From Toxorhynchites rutilus septentrionalis (lineage: Eukaryota > Arthropoda > Insecta > Diptera > Culicidae): a stretch of 64,000 nt of DNA. The position numbers and the translations under genes are program-made. Below, piece by piece: positions 44,736 to 56,199 of this stretch; the stretch's first letter is position 1, and every line of letters begins with the position of its first letter. The notes beneath the pieces were generated by a model. The model made no database searches. It worked only from the letters and a program-made list of their open reading frames with translations, and was not told where the DNA came from. Location: the NCBI RefSeq assembly GCF_029784135.1, contig NC_073745.1, positions 85,326,666 to 85,390,665 on the forward strand, in the 5' to 3' direction.

Positions 44736-47190
44736 GTTTGAGTCCCGGAACTTGACACATAGTGTATAAATAGATTCTATGAAACAAGTTTAGATAATAT
44801 TCTCATTCTAAGCATTTATTGAGACTTCTTTATCGCTCAAATAGCATGCTAATGAAAAATAACAAAGACAAAAACTAGATTCGGGAACGCATGTTGGAAA
44901 AAATATTTCAACTAATAAAGACAAAGTTGACGGATTACGTAAAAACATCAATACTCGAGAGAAATCGTACAATTTTTGCATCTGGTTTAGCGAAAAAGAA
45001 CAATGCTATACACCACTTGGCATATTGCTCAAAAACGACAACCTAGAATTCGATGGTTGTAAAGCTCGCCGGCCTAGAAAGATACTGAAAACACATCTCG
45101 AGCGTATCGAATAACCATGTAACAAAGACCGCTTTCCGTAGATACCAATTTGGTAACCTATAAAAACTGAAACAATTTCAGCATCCAAGGCTGCACCTAA
45201 TTACCTTCTCTCGCGTCTAATAGGTCTTTGTCTTTGGTTTATTTAATTTTTCTCCACCCAGCAGTCATCAATTTCCACTCAACCGTGACACGCGCGCGCA
45301 CACCCAATTTTCCAACTCGAAAAACAAGTCGTCTTTCCCCCGCGCGTGGATGTGGGTGCTGGTTGGAATCTGTCCCGTTCCCCCTATACATTCCCGCAGA
45401 AGAAGAGCTTTTTCCAAAGTATCGTAAAATGATAGCAGCGCAACAACAGAAGCAGCAGAAGCAGCAGCAGCAGCGCCATAAAGAATTCCTTATTTTCTTT
45501 TACGATCGCAACTGCTTCTGTACAACGCGCGCGCTCCTCGTTTAATGACGCATATCCAAAGTCCCATTCGGAGGGAGCGAACGAAGATTGGATCGTATAA
45601 AAATTTGTGCTCGTAAAAACCGAGAAAATCCTCTTTTTATATTACGCCCTATAAAAATTTTGCTTTTTCTCGGTTCTTCCTCCTATTGGTCGCCCTCGCC
45701 CGCCCGGTCATTCCGGTTCCCTCTCACACAGACACACCGGGACACGCTTACACAATCTGGGAGTAGGGTGTCTTTTCCACGCTCGAAGGATGATTGCTTT
45801 GGCTGAGGTTAAAATTTTGTCGATCCTGCTAGAGCTAGAGCGAGGGAAGTTTTAATGATCCGTGGTGCAGATGAGATGGGAGGGAAAAGGAAGCCGGAAA
45901 AACTTCTTACAGTGGGAACAGTTTCTTGCGAAAAATGACACGATAAAAATAAGCTCGGTCCAGTAGTTCAAAAGTTACGATTTTTTGAAAAAAAGTCATT
46001 TTTAGGAAAAAAGGTGAAAAATTATTTTTCATGTCACCCTAAAATCCAAATGGTTAAATATTTTGCGATAAGAAACAAAACTACCACTTTTCACGAAATT
46101 CTGAGACCCTCTAAATCGGTTTGGGAAGGAATGGTGGCAAATGTATTGGGTTCAATTCCCGATCGTTCTAAAGCAGTCTTCGAAAAAAACATACGCTGCG
46201 CTGCGTTCGAGTTCAATTCTCATCATCGCTCGTTCATAACAAACACGTATTTTCTCTTGGTACGAAGTGCACCAAACTCAGAAACAAGTAAGCCTAAAAT
46301 CAACACGGCGCAGAATTCAGATACCGTCGATGGGGTAATTAATATCTTGACAAATATTGCGAATATTTTTGAAAGCTGTGAGACCATTAACAGGAGATAT
46401 ATTTCCACAACTTCCAATGCTTAACTGTAGTAGAAATAGTTATTATTTAATAATTCATTAAAGTTTAATGTGTAAATAGCTATCAAATAACACCTCAGGT
46501 AAAATCTCATGCCCAGCATTATACTGACCATTCTTCCGAAAAACACATACACATGCCCACGCGATGTGAAAATTCCATGCTTTTGTTTGAATTCGAACAT
46601 GATTCTCGCTAGTGTTGAGTGTCTATCCCCAACACGAACAATGATACACAAACATAGACATGTGAAAACAAACACGATGTTTATAATTCAAGAACATCAT
46701 GTACAAACATATCACCCGATGTCGCAGTATTCATTGCTTTCGTTTCGTTTCGTTTTTATACACGGAAAGAAATTATTCATCCCAAAACATTTCTTCGTAG
46801 AATACTTTTTCACAGAAACGAACTTGAAATTTAATTCGCATTACAAAAATTACATGAGCTGAGAGGCCATGAGTTCATACATATTTTGCAGGTCTGATTA
46901 AATAATCCTTGGTTTCGTGCAGAGAAACATTCAATGAATAGAAAGAAGCTTTCTATGAGAATTTTTTTGCATGCATGTTGGCAATTAACTGACTGCACAG
47001 CGGGCGACGTCGTACAAATGCTGACCAAAAAAATAAATACCCAAAAATTAGTCTTAGATGCATCCTTCAGCGGCACACAGCAGAACCAGCAGAGAAATTT
47101 AAAGAAATTTAAAAAAAAAGGAATTTGTTTTCGTAATTATTGATTGTAATTGTTTTTCATAGCTTACATGGTTTCGGAACTAAGGTCACC
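44736..47190. other. Largely unassigned DNA with a GC-rich island
   Basis: 45220-45850 is richer in GC, with CACGCGCGCGCACACCC (about 45288-45304) and an AACAGAAGCAGCAGAAGCAG run (45445-45470). A frame through it (45228-45545) includes a short Gln tract but has no other support. 45950-46140 is a fragment of the TACAGCCATTCC-type element (AAACTACCACTTTTCACGAA). Nothing else recognised. Confidence 0.4.
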
Positions 47191-47194
47191 ATCT

Positions 47195-47350
47195 CTATAT
47201 ATATGAAAATGTTCTGCTCGTTTGTGTACGCGTCAAAAACTTGAAAAGTGCGGAACCGATTGAGCTCAAAGTTATACACAATATACAATCCACTTCAAGG
47301 AGTGTTGTTACGGCATAAAAAATTAGAAAATTGGAAGAAGAATGATTTTA
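47195..47350 (+). mobile_element. Mini-me-like element of a third family, 5' part
   Basis: Reads TCTCTATATATATGAAAATG, TTCTGCTCGTTTGTGTACGC, then GTGCGGAACCGATTGAGCTC. The same order occurs at 48765-48775 plus 49946-50140. It is cut on the right by the mariner copy. Confidence 0.55.
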
Positions 47351-47352
47351 TA

Positions 47353-48594
47353 TTAGGCTGTCAAAAAAGTCCTGCGGTATTTCCGCGAGATGTCGTTGTA
47401 AGCGCGTAGTTCTAGTTGTATTCATTGTATCGAGTCATACTATAGCTTGTTGGAAAGGTATTTTTGCGCGCTATAATATAGTCCTTGACAGTGTTAAGTC
47501 GTTCGTGAGTTATAGTGTCGCAAATATGGAGCAAAATAAAGAGAAAATCCGACATATTTTACAGTACTACTATGACAAAAGCAAAAATGCATCTCAAGCT
47601 GCCAATAAAATTTGTGCAGTTTATGGACCCGATACAGTTTCCATTTCCACCGCACAACGGTGGTTTCAACGTTTTCGTTCTGGTGTAGAGGTCGTCGAAG
47701 ATGCGCCACGCTCCGGAAGGCCTGTCGTCGAAAATTGCGACAAAATCGCTGAATTAGCCGAGAAAGACCGGCATAGTAGCAGCCGTAGCATCGGCCAAGA
47801 GCTGGGGATAAGTCATCAAACCGTTATTAACCATTTGCAGAAGCTTGGATTCACGAAGAAGCTCGATGTATGGGTGCCACACACGTTGACGCAAAAAAAC
47901 ATCTTTGACCGTATCGACGCATGTGAATCGCCGCTGAATCGCAACAAAATCGACCCGTTTCTGAAGCGGATGGTGACTGGCGATGAAAAGTGGGTCACTT
48001 ACGACAACGTGAAGCGCAAACGGTCGTGGTCGAAGCCCGCTGAAGCGGCTCAGACGGTGGCCAAGCCCTCATTAGCGGCAAGGAAGGTTCTGCTGTGTGT
48101 TTGGTGAGATTGTCAAGGAATAATCTATTATGAGCTGCTTCCCTATGGCCAAACGCTCAATTCGGACCTGTACTGCCAACAACTGGACCGCTTGAAGGTA
48201 GCACTCATGAAGAAGAGGCCATCTTTGATAAACAGAGGCCGCATTGTCTTCCATCAGGACAACGCCAGGTCACACACTTCTTTGGTGACGCGCCAGAAGC
48301 TCCGAGAGCTCGGATGGGAAGTTCTTTTTGCATCCGCCGTATACTCCGGACTTTGCACCAAGTGACTACCACCTGATTTTGTCCATGGCGAACGAGCTAG
48401 GTAGTCAGAAGTTAGCCACAAAAGAGGCCTGTGAAAATTGGCTATCCGAGTTTTTTGCCAATAAGGAAGTGAGCTTGTATAACAGGGGTATTATGAAGTT
48501 GGCATCTCGTTGGGAACAAGTCATCGAACAAAACGGCGCATATTTGACTTAAAACAGACTTAAAACTAAAAACTTCAAACAGATGACAGCCTAA
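47353..48594 (+). mobile_element. Mariner transposon, copy 2
   Basis: The left terminal repeat TTAGGCTGTCAAAAAAGTCC continues to TGCGGTATT; the right end keeps only GATGACAGCCTAA, so the right repeat is shortened by a deletion. TA flanks at 47351-47352 and 48595-48596. Length 1242 bp. Its orientation and sequence are those of the copy at 600-1630. Confidence 0.9.
47526..48552 (+). pseudogene. Mariner transposase, copy 2, one stop and one frameshift
   Basis: ATG at 47526 begins MEQNKEKIRHIL. Residues 1-110 form the paired helix-turn-helix region (SISTAQRWFQRF; IGQELGISHQTVINHLQKL). The linker WVPHTLT and the first Asp (TGDEKW) are intact. A TGA at 48105-48107 replaces the second Trp of the VWWD motif, and one extra T near 48328 shifts frame. 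The second Asp (FHQDNARSH) and the third (PDFAPSD) remain, 34 residues apart. The C-terminus (NRGIMKLASRWEQVIEQNG) is complete, unlike copy 1. Confidence 0.9.
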
Positions 48595-48775
48595 TATATG
48601 ACCAGAGTGCGTTCCTGAAATTGAGCTTCTAATTAAAATCGACTTTTCAGTGATGAATATGTGTTCTATGTTAAGGAAACATCTTTTTTCCACGTGTTTC
48701 ACAAAATCATGAACTGAAATTGTGTTTCGAAATGATTCAAAATTTATAGATTTCCCTCATCAATCTCTATATATA

Positions 48776-49945
48776 TACAGGGTTTTCCATTTCGGGCTTC
48801 CGAAAGTATACAGCCCTGGGCTGACAACCGTTTGACATAGCTGTCAACCAAAGCGTCATATCGTTAGTCGAATGTCTGCCTTTTTACAATATGGATCGTT
48901 TTAGCATCGCACAACGTGTTAATTTTGTTAAATTATACTATAAAAATGATGAAAAACCGGCAAATGTTTTTCGAGCATTACGGACGGATTTTGGTCGTCA
49001 TGGACGGCCTACAGAGCACACAATCGCTAGTGTAGTGCGTAAATTCGAACAAACTTGATCCGTAGCGAATATTGTGAAACCTGTGCATCATCGTAATGTG
49101 CGTTCGGTCGAAAATATTGCTGCTGTTGCCGCCAGTGTGGAGGATGACCCGAATGTTTCAATTCCACGGCGTGCTCAGCAATCGGGCTTGTCAAACACAT
49201 CATTGTGGCGAATTTTGCATTTGGACTTGCACCTACATCCATATAAAGTCCAACTGGTACAAAAATTAGAGCGTGGTGACCATGGAATGCGTCGGGCATA
49301 CGTCGATTGGGTGAACGAACAACAGCAGCAAAATGCTGAATTTTCGCATCAAATCTTCTTCAGCGATGAGGCACTTTTCGAGCTCGGTGGCTATGTGAAC
49401 ACTAAAAATTTCCGTATATGGGGCTCAGAAAATCCACACGTGATTGTTGAGAGGCGATTGCATCCGCTAAAAGTCACTGTTTGGTGCGCATTATGGTCTG
49501 GTGGAGTCATCAGGCCGTATTTCTTTGAAAATGAGGATGGCGAGACGATAACGAGGGATTTGAGGGACGCATAATTTCGCGTTTTGGTGATGCCAATTGG
49601 CCGTCCAGATCATGCGATTTGAACCCGCTAGACTTTTTTTTTGTGGGGTTATGCGAAAGACCGTGTCTATGCCAACTCTCCGCAAACTCTTGAACATTTG
49701 AAAGAAAACATTCGTGAAGTTATGACCGAGATACCACCCAATATGTGCCGAAAAGTCATCGAAAATTACCTGTTCCGGATCAAGGTGTGCGAGGAAGCCC
49801 TAGGTGGACATTTGAATGATGTTGTATTTCACACATAATGGCATAAACCAAACTTTAATTTGAAATAAAAGTTTCGTAGAAATTCGAATTCTAAGCGTGT
49901 TTTATTTCAATTTACTTTCGGAATTTAAAGTTGGAAAACCCTGTA
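48776..49945 (+). mobile_element. DD41D Tc1/mariner transposon, copy 2
   Basis: Ends TACAGGGTTTTCC and the inverted equivalent, with TA at 48774-48775 and 49946-49947. Length 1170 bp. It is inserted in the (TA)n start of a mini-me-like element whose body resumes at 49946. Confidence 0.92.
48891..49838 (+). pseudogene. DD41D transposase pseudogene, copy 2
   Basis: ATG at 48891 (MDRFSIAQRVNF) opens about 55 codons to a TGA at 49056-49058, where copy 1 has Gly. The frame then continues with the helix-turn-helix (NVSIPRRAQQSGLSNTSLW) and the first Asp (FFSDEALFEL). A deletion of about 150 bp near 49545 removes the segment with the second catalytic Asp. The 3' part (NPLDFFLWGYAKD-like, ending NDVVFHT) is present with a frameshift from an expanded T run at about 49632. 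Cannot be active. Confidence 0.88.
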
Positions 49946-50140
49946 TATAAATTTTCTGTTCGTTTGTGTGCGCGTTAAAAACTTGAAAAGTATGGAACCG
50001 ATTGAGCTCAAACTATGATACAATATACAAAACAACTAAACACAACTAGGATTGTTGTTACAACATGTTACAAAATGAAAAATTCAACTCAACCATGCAA
50101 CCACAATGTGCCACAGCAAAGCGTGGCACGGTACGGCTAG
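49946..50140 (+). mobile_element. Mini-me-like element of a third family, body and 3' end
   Basis: TATAAATTTTCTGTTCGTTT, GGAACCGATTGAGCTCAAAC and the end GCAAAGCGTGGCACGGTACG, then GCTAGTATT. The 3' end resembles the CGGGTACAGCTAGT ends of similar insect elements. The 5' (TA)n lies at 48765-48775, separated by the DD41D transposon. Confidence 0.55.
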
Positions 50141-50159
50141 TATTTGTTAATTTTTTCTT

Positions 50160-51086
50160 GAACGCTGAGGTTTTTTACATATTCGAATATCACAGAGGTG
50201 TTTTTTTCGTTTTCGAATGATTTTACAGAGTTAACATGTTTTCAGTTTTCGTTCAATATGTTACTGGACAACTGGACTGGACTAGAATCTAATTTTTATG
50301 CATATGTGTTTTTTCATGTGGCTTCAAATTGATATATCAATCATCTGAATCGGCCCGGTAGTTTAAAAGTTATAAATTTTAAAAAATGAGAAAAAAGAAA
50401 AAAAAAAGGAAAAAATGATTCTTCGGACCATCTAACCGATGGTCCGAGGAAAAATCATAACCTCAATAACACAAAATAACGCATCTCTGAATTTTGGATA
50501 TGTTATCTAAATTTTTTTTTTCTTTTTTATTAAGGAGATTTTCAGCCAAAGGCTGGTTCATCTCTAAAAGTCTAAAATAATGCTTTCAATAAAAAATATA
50601 GCGCCCTTGGTTTCGAGACAATGTAAACTATAAAACAAAATACAATCAATAATTACAAGACCAAAATCCAAAATTTTCGCAAGCATAATATTTTTCGAAA
50701 AGAGATTAGCTAATTGGCTTTGATTTGATATGTCGATCATCTGAATCGGCGCAGTAGTTCAAAAGTTATGAGTTTTAAAAAAAAAGAGTAATTTTTGGAA
50801 AAAATGAGAAAAAAAATATCTATCAGACCACCCTAAAATGGAAATGATCACCTATTTAATTTGATATGTAGATCATCTGAATCGGTACATTGGTTCAAAG
50901 TTATGAATTAAAAAAAACATTTTTGGAAAAAATGGGAAAAAAAAAGATTGTTTGGGCAACCCTAAAATGGAAATTATTACCCTAATGATAAAAAATACGG
51001 GTCTAATGTACTGCGATAAAGAACAAAACAACCACTTGCACGAAAATCTGAGAACCACTATATCGGTTTGACATGGAATGGCTGTA
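50160..51086 (+). mobile_element. Long-inverted-repeat element (TACAGCCATTCC ends), right part
   Basis: The right end CGGTTTGACATGGAATGGCTGTA at 51064-51086 equals that at 39174-39196, and the interior shares AGATTAGCTAATTGGCTTTG and CATCTGAATCGG motifs with repeats in tandem. The left inverted repeat is absent. Confidence 0.65.
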
Positions 51087-51099
51087 TATAAAGATTTCC

Positions 51100-52130
51100 A
51101 TCGCACTTCTAGGTGAATTGACACTATTTTCATAACTCAAATAATCATTCAAGTTGTTCAATTATCATGAAATTATTGAGAAATTGATTTCTAAACACAA
51201 TACTTAATAGAAAGTAATATTCACTTCTTTGACCCATTGTCATCCCCTCTAAGGGGTGAGATTGGGTCAACTTTAATTCGATCGTAGTTCAGTGAAAAAA
51301 TAATATTATTCAACAATTTCTTGAACACTTACGAGTGTTCATCTTTAGAGAACATTTCTACGTAATCAGAATTGTATTTTATTTTAATTTGACCCATTTT
51401 CACCCCCATCGACGGTACTAAACATCGCTTTTCACTTGTGTGATGTCCGCCTCATTCTATACGCACACACATTAAATTCCAGCGCTCTCTTTGTCTTCGC
51501 TCGTTCTAAGCTAAGCATAAAAACAACAGCGCGTCTCCATACCAACCGTATGCGCTTGTGTAATGGAAAATAGCTCATCAGAGAAACCAAATTCGATCGC
51601 GGTTCAAAACTGGATATATAAACTGGTATAATGATACGGTGCAGTAAGGATGTTCGAACCTTGAAGCGAGCGGTGTTGACAACAAGACATTTCCACTATG
51701 TTTCGGTGCGCGTTGATTCGCCCGAGCGCAAAAAAAAAGTTGCGCATCAGCACCGCGTTCCATTCCGAAGATTGCTCTAAAGTCCTCCCGGATTGGAAAT
51801 ACGCCCGAAATGTAATGGGATAAGTACGTTTCGATACGATCAACAACAAAAAATGGAAATAACAACTTGCTATTCTGATCGCTTCTACTTGCGGTAGTAG
51901 TTCAGTCCAGCGCTTCCACATCACAAAACAGCTCTCATTAAACGCTTCATCCCACGAACAGCCAGTGCAGTTGATAGTCTAAAATTTTTCTCTGAACTCG
52001 TGAAGTACTGTTTTCTTTATTTTTCGCTCTACCTATTTCATGGATTTCAACGCCGTTGGGAAACTGTCGGGGGATTTTTTACGAACATTTTTTACAACGA
52101 ACGGTGATTGGTTTTCCAGCCCATTTTTAC
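51100..52130. other. Unassigned DNA
   Basis: 51230-51405 has a pair of opposed TTGACCCATT-type motifs (TTTGACCCATTGTCATCCCC, GATTGGGTCAAC, TTTGACCCATTTTCACCCCC) suggestive of a small decayed element. No gene recognised in the rest. Confidence 0.35.
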
Positions 52131-52149
52131 TTCTAGTGGAGCTAAAGAA

Positions 52150-52325
52150 TCAATATTTTGAAATGTTTGTTTGTGTGGGAGCAGACATCTCTTTCCCTAA
52201 GACTGAACGTCAGCTTGGTATTGTACCCAAAAAAGAGTCCAAACGATGTCAAGCGGGGATCGAACCAAGGCCGGCTGGAAAGCAAGACTGTTTTACACGA
52301 CCACGCTATCCACATAGCCTCTGGT
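52150..52325 (-). mobile_element. tRNA-derived SINE, second family
   Basis: On the minus strand, 52322-52254 resembles a tRNA: A-box-like TGGATAGCGTGG, then B box GGTTCGATCCC about 40 bases on, followed by GCTTGACATCGTTTGGACTC and a body to about 52150. It differs from the other SINE family in body sequence. Target duplications were not identified. Confidence 0.55.
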
Positions 52326-52329
52326 GCTG

Positions 52330-53930
52330 TTGCTTAAATGCCTCAAATGCCTGTTGCTTACACCTCAATATAAAATGTTGTTTCTCTAAGAGTGAAAAGG
52401 TGAACATAAACATTAACCTATATCCTTTTCAATCTGGGCCGTGTATGTAACAAAGTATGCGAAATGGTTTAATGCGTGCTTATTTACAATGTGTCTCTTA
52501 TTTCGCTCGCTCATATTGCTCATATTATCCATTCTTTATTTTCAAACTTTGCAGTTCATACGCCTCTAATGGCATATATATTTGTTCAGCATTTGTTCCA
52601 GTATGGGAGACTAGCACATTTTATGTTATTTTTAAGCTAATTTGATTTAATAAATCAGGATGTCAAAACATGTGCTAAAAATAATTGTGGGTGTACAGAT
52701 GTGCATATTGTTTGAATATGTTTTCTGCATTAAATGATTGCTTCAGAAGACGTAGATTTCCTGCAGTATGAGTGGAATTCAACAATTCCTTTGCTTCACC
52801 GGCGATGCCTGATGTATTATATTTGAATGTCTGCATTTATTCAGGACGCCGGAGGTAGTTTCCAATGTTACAGAGAAATTTATATGTACAGGTTGCATAT
52901 CCGTGATCATTTAGGTAATCCTTCTACTCTCACTTACGAAGCTTTTCAAATAGCTTTCGGAACGGATGTCGACAAAGTTAGTTGAACTCACAAACTTTCC
53001 TGACCAGGTCCTTTTAGACTTTCCTGGAGCCTTACCATATTTTGGACACCATGACCCGTTCTACGCTTGATATGCCCATGAAGAAGTGAGTGGCTACTTA
53101 TAGGTTTTAAGTGAATACTGGCAACTTCTTCGTTACTCCGTTGCGTGCTGAAAGCTGCCTTTTTGGGGGGGGTGGTCAGCACACCGTTGGTTCAGCCCGT
53201 TTGGAATGCATTAACCAATCTCACCTGGTAGCGCTTCATAAAGAATTAGGGCGAAGCATTTATGTTGTTCTTAGTCATCGTTAAAATCGATAGATTCCTA
53301 CGCTCAGTACGTATCAAACTATGGTAGCGGAAAGGAGACAAAAACCTAAACACTGAATGCACTTCACAAGTGACAGGATTTTCTATTGTAGCGCAAATTT
53401 TAACTTTTCACAGGATGAAAAATAGGAGAGATACGGACCTCCTGCACTGAGCCTAGGAGCACTTTTGACTCCAGAATAGTGACATTTGCCCTTGCCACTG
53501 CTGCGCTAGTCAAAAACGTCTGGTTCTTCCTGGATAGTTTTCGTATCTCGTCATTTTGTGCACCACCACGGCTTTCAGTTGAGGCGTTCACTCTTACCGT
53601 ATTTTGGGGAATTTGTGCTCCAGCTGATTTTGATGAGTTGACCGTTGTAGCAAACGTAGATCGACAAGCTCCAACTCTTCTTGCTTCGGCGGTTGCATAA
53701 TTTTATTTTGTTTTTTATTTGATTTTTTCTATGTTTTGATTTGCTCAATTTTTCTCCTTCAGAATTCGTAAGTAACAACTTTTCTTGTTTCATTTCCACT
53801 TCCCTTAACTTCTTTTATATTAGTAATTGTTTCTCCATCAGCTCTAACCTGACATTAATTTCGTTGTCTTCCAAAATCCGTTCTTCTTCCATTTTTTTCC
53901 TTATATACCTCTTCCATGGCCGTTAGTTTC
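52330..53930. other. Unassigned DNA
   Basis: No recognised element or gene. Frames such as 53479-53700 lack domains. Confidence 0.35.
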
Positions 53931-53937
53931 TACACGG

Positions 53938-55370
53938 CAGGGTTGCCAACTAAAATTTTCAAAAATCAGGGAAAATGAAAATAAAAATCAGGATAAATCC
54001 GGATAGCTCATTTTGGGATGTCCGGAAAGTTCGTGCCGATTATTAGGAGAACAAAGGCATCATTTTTATAGGCAGACATACATTCATTCAATTTTATATG
54101 CACTGTTTAGTTCCACAATCTTTCGCCATGTTTCATGCAGCTTTAAAATTCTATCCTACCAGATCATGTTCGCTTTCTTGTCGAAAACTGTTCAAGGAAT
54201 TGTTTTATCCTGCCGTAGTATCGAAGTTCTTGCCCTTAAATGATTTTTGTAGTGACCTGTACCTGTGATAATCTGAGGGTGTAATAACCGGTTAGAGTTA
54301 GAACTGGTGATATAGGATCTCCTACCATGATTCCAAAATAATTTATTGTGTAATTTATCGAGACATGCATTTTGGCGTTGGCCTGATGGAAAGGCGACGT
54401 CTATCATGTAGATGATTTGCTTCAAAACGGCATTTTCGGCATTTATAAAGCGAGCCGCAAATTGAAATACAATCCATTGAAGGCATTTTATTCAATTTGC
54501 ATGGAATCCACATATTATCTCGATATACGTAACTAAACTTCAGCAGATGCTCATCAACGGTGGTTTTAGATATCTGTATTGAATTTGCTAATTCATTTGT
54601 TGTGTACTGAGGATTACTCTTGATCAACGTCTCGATTTATTCATCATCAATGGAGAAACGAACTTTCCGAACAATACAAAATATTTTCTTCAATTAATAA
54701 AACAACGTTGATTGACAAATACATTTTATGTTGAAAAATGCTTACATTGTCTTACTTCTCTTACTTTTTATACGTCGATGTGTTGTATTTAGTTGTTATT
54801 TTCTGCAGAAACATAAGGGAATCTTTATCTTCTTTTTTCAGTTATTTCCGTACCCAGTCTATTGATAATCTTCGTTGTATTTCTTTTATACTTGAGCAAA
54901 CTTTCACCTGTGCTTTTTTAGGCAGAGAAAAAAAGATCTCGCAAAATTGTCCTCTATGTTTATTCATTCAATTGGCGTTGACGGTTTCATTTTCTGTCAT
55001 TGTGAAACGATAAACATAATAGATTGATGGAATAAACGCACTACGTGTTTTAAGCATTCAAATAAATATTAATACGTAATAATAAATAATAAACGAAAGA
55101 AAGAGCAATCACTATATAAGGGAGAACCGGAGAGCTTTTTATGTAGGCTATTTTAACAGTTCTCATTTCCAACCAGTAAAACTTTGATAGAAATCCCGGT
55201 ATACATAATACGGATACTTTTTATTGTAATAAAATAAAAAAAAATAAAAAATCAGGAAAAAACAGGATCACTTCAGAAAAATCAGGCAAAATCGAGTGTT
55301 TGTCAGGATGTCAGGATACGAACCAAAAAGTCTGGGAAATCCTGAAAAATCTGGAAGGTTGGCATCTCTG
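53938..55370. mobile_element. hAT-type non-autonomous transposon, copy 2
   Basis: Left CAGGGTTGCCAACTAAAATT and right, in reverse, CAGAGATGCCAACCTTCC match the copy at 11301-12570, as do interior phrases (GGATAGCTCATTTTGGG, GTGTTTGTCAGGATGTCAGG). The flanks (CTACACGG, CTCCTAGG) agree at only five of eight positions, so the target duplication is decayed. It contains a mariner-like fragment absent from copy 1. Confidence 0.75.
54355..54690 (-). pseudogene. Mariner-like transposase N-terminal fragment, third family
   Basis: The minus strand reads FSIDDE-stop-IETLIKSNPQYTT, then NELANSIQISKTTVDEHLLKFSYV and MWIPCKLN, then ISICGSLYKC. This follows the mariner order of second helix-turn-helix, WVPHxL linker and DRIxICxSLL. 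Downstream catalytic parts cannot be followed reliably. It sits inside the hAT copy. Confidence 0.6.
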
Positions 55371-55959
55371 CTCCTAGGTATAAACCGAATCCAATTTCGT
55401 AGCACGGCTTCAATCTTTGAATCGATAGTTGTGGCCAAATTTTACTACAGAGAAGTTCCACCGCAAAATCATCTCTCCGCTGCCCCGGCCTTCTTCGTTT
55501 TTTTTTTGACGTAGAACTACGTCTCCCAGGAAGGGTGCCAAATCAGAAAACAGGTCACGTTTTTATGAAATAAAGTGAACGTTAATAACTATTTTCACTG
55601 TGAACGAATTGTCATGATTTGTATACCAATCGTATCGGAAATTCTCTAAGATCTGTTTGATATGCTATACATTACAATTCACTAATCTCTAAACGGTTTG
55701 AATTCATTAAACTAGAAGAACTTCCTTTTTCCCATACATTTGTTCTGCCGATTTGTGTGCTAACCCTACCCGTATTTCGAATGCTTATAACTCGAACATT
55801 TTTTAACAGTTCGGAAAGATGTTTTCATCAATTGATAGGAAATATTTCTACGCGTCTATCACAATTAATAAAATGTTATTTTTGATTAGATGAACAATTG
55901 AATAATTGTAAAATGTCAAGCGTTATCTAAACGCCCTAACTCCTTCGTTTTGATTGTCC

Positions 55960-56165
55960 CGATTTTCGGTTTCCCCAACACAGACTTCAAAATCGATGTA
56001 CGTGTGAAAATCCGCTTTATATTTATACATGCAAGTTGGGGGTATTTTTGTTCCCACCGAGCTGTGTTTCCCTAACACGAACTTCTAAATCAATGTGCCT
56101 GGGGGAATCCGCTTTGTCAAAACATGCAAGTCGGGGGTATTTTCCCCACTGAGCTTTCCTAACAC
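55960..56165 (-). repeat. 94-bp minisatellite family, reverse units
   Basis: TTTCCCCAACACAGACTTCAAAAT, TGCAAGTTGGGGGTATTTTTG, TTTCCCTAACACGAACTTC and CCTGGGGGAATCCGCTTTG are the reverse complement of the units at 19691-20430. About two units. Confidence 0.8.
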
Positions 56166-56199
56166 TGATTGAATTCTTCCCTTTGGGCGTTCGTGCAGA

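Noticed and set aside
45228..45545. A 105-codon frame with a Gln tract
   Set aside because: The Gln tract comes from a CAG run; no other coding evidence.
52254..52322. A possible tRNA gene on the minus strand
   Set aside because: Box A and box B spacing fits, but the arms are poorly paired and the sequence runs on as a SINE body.
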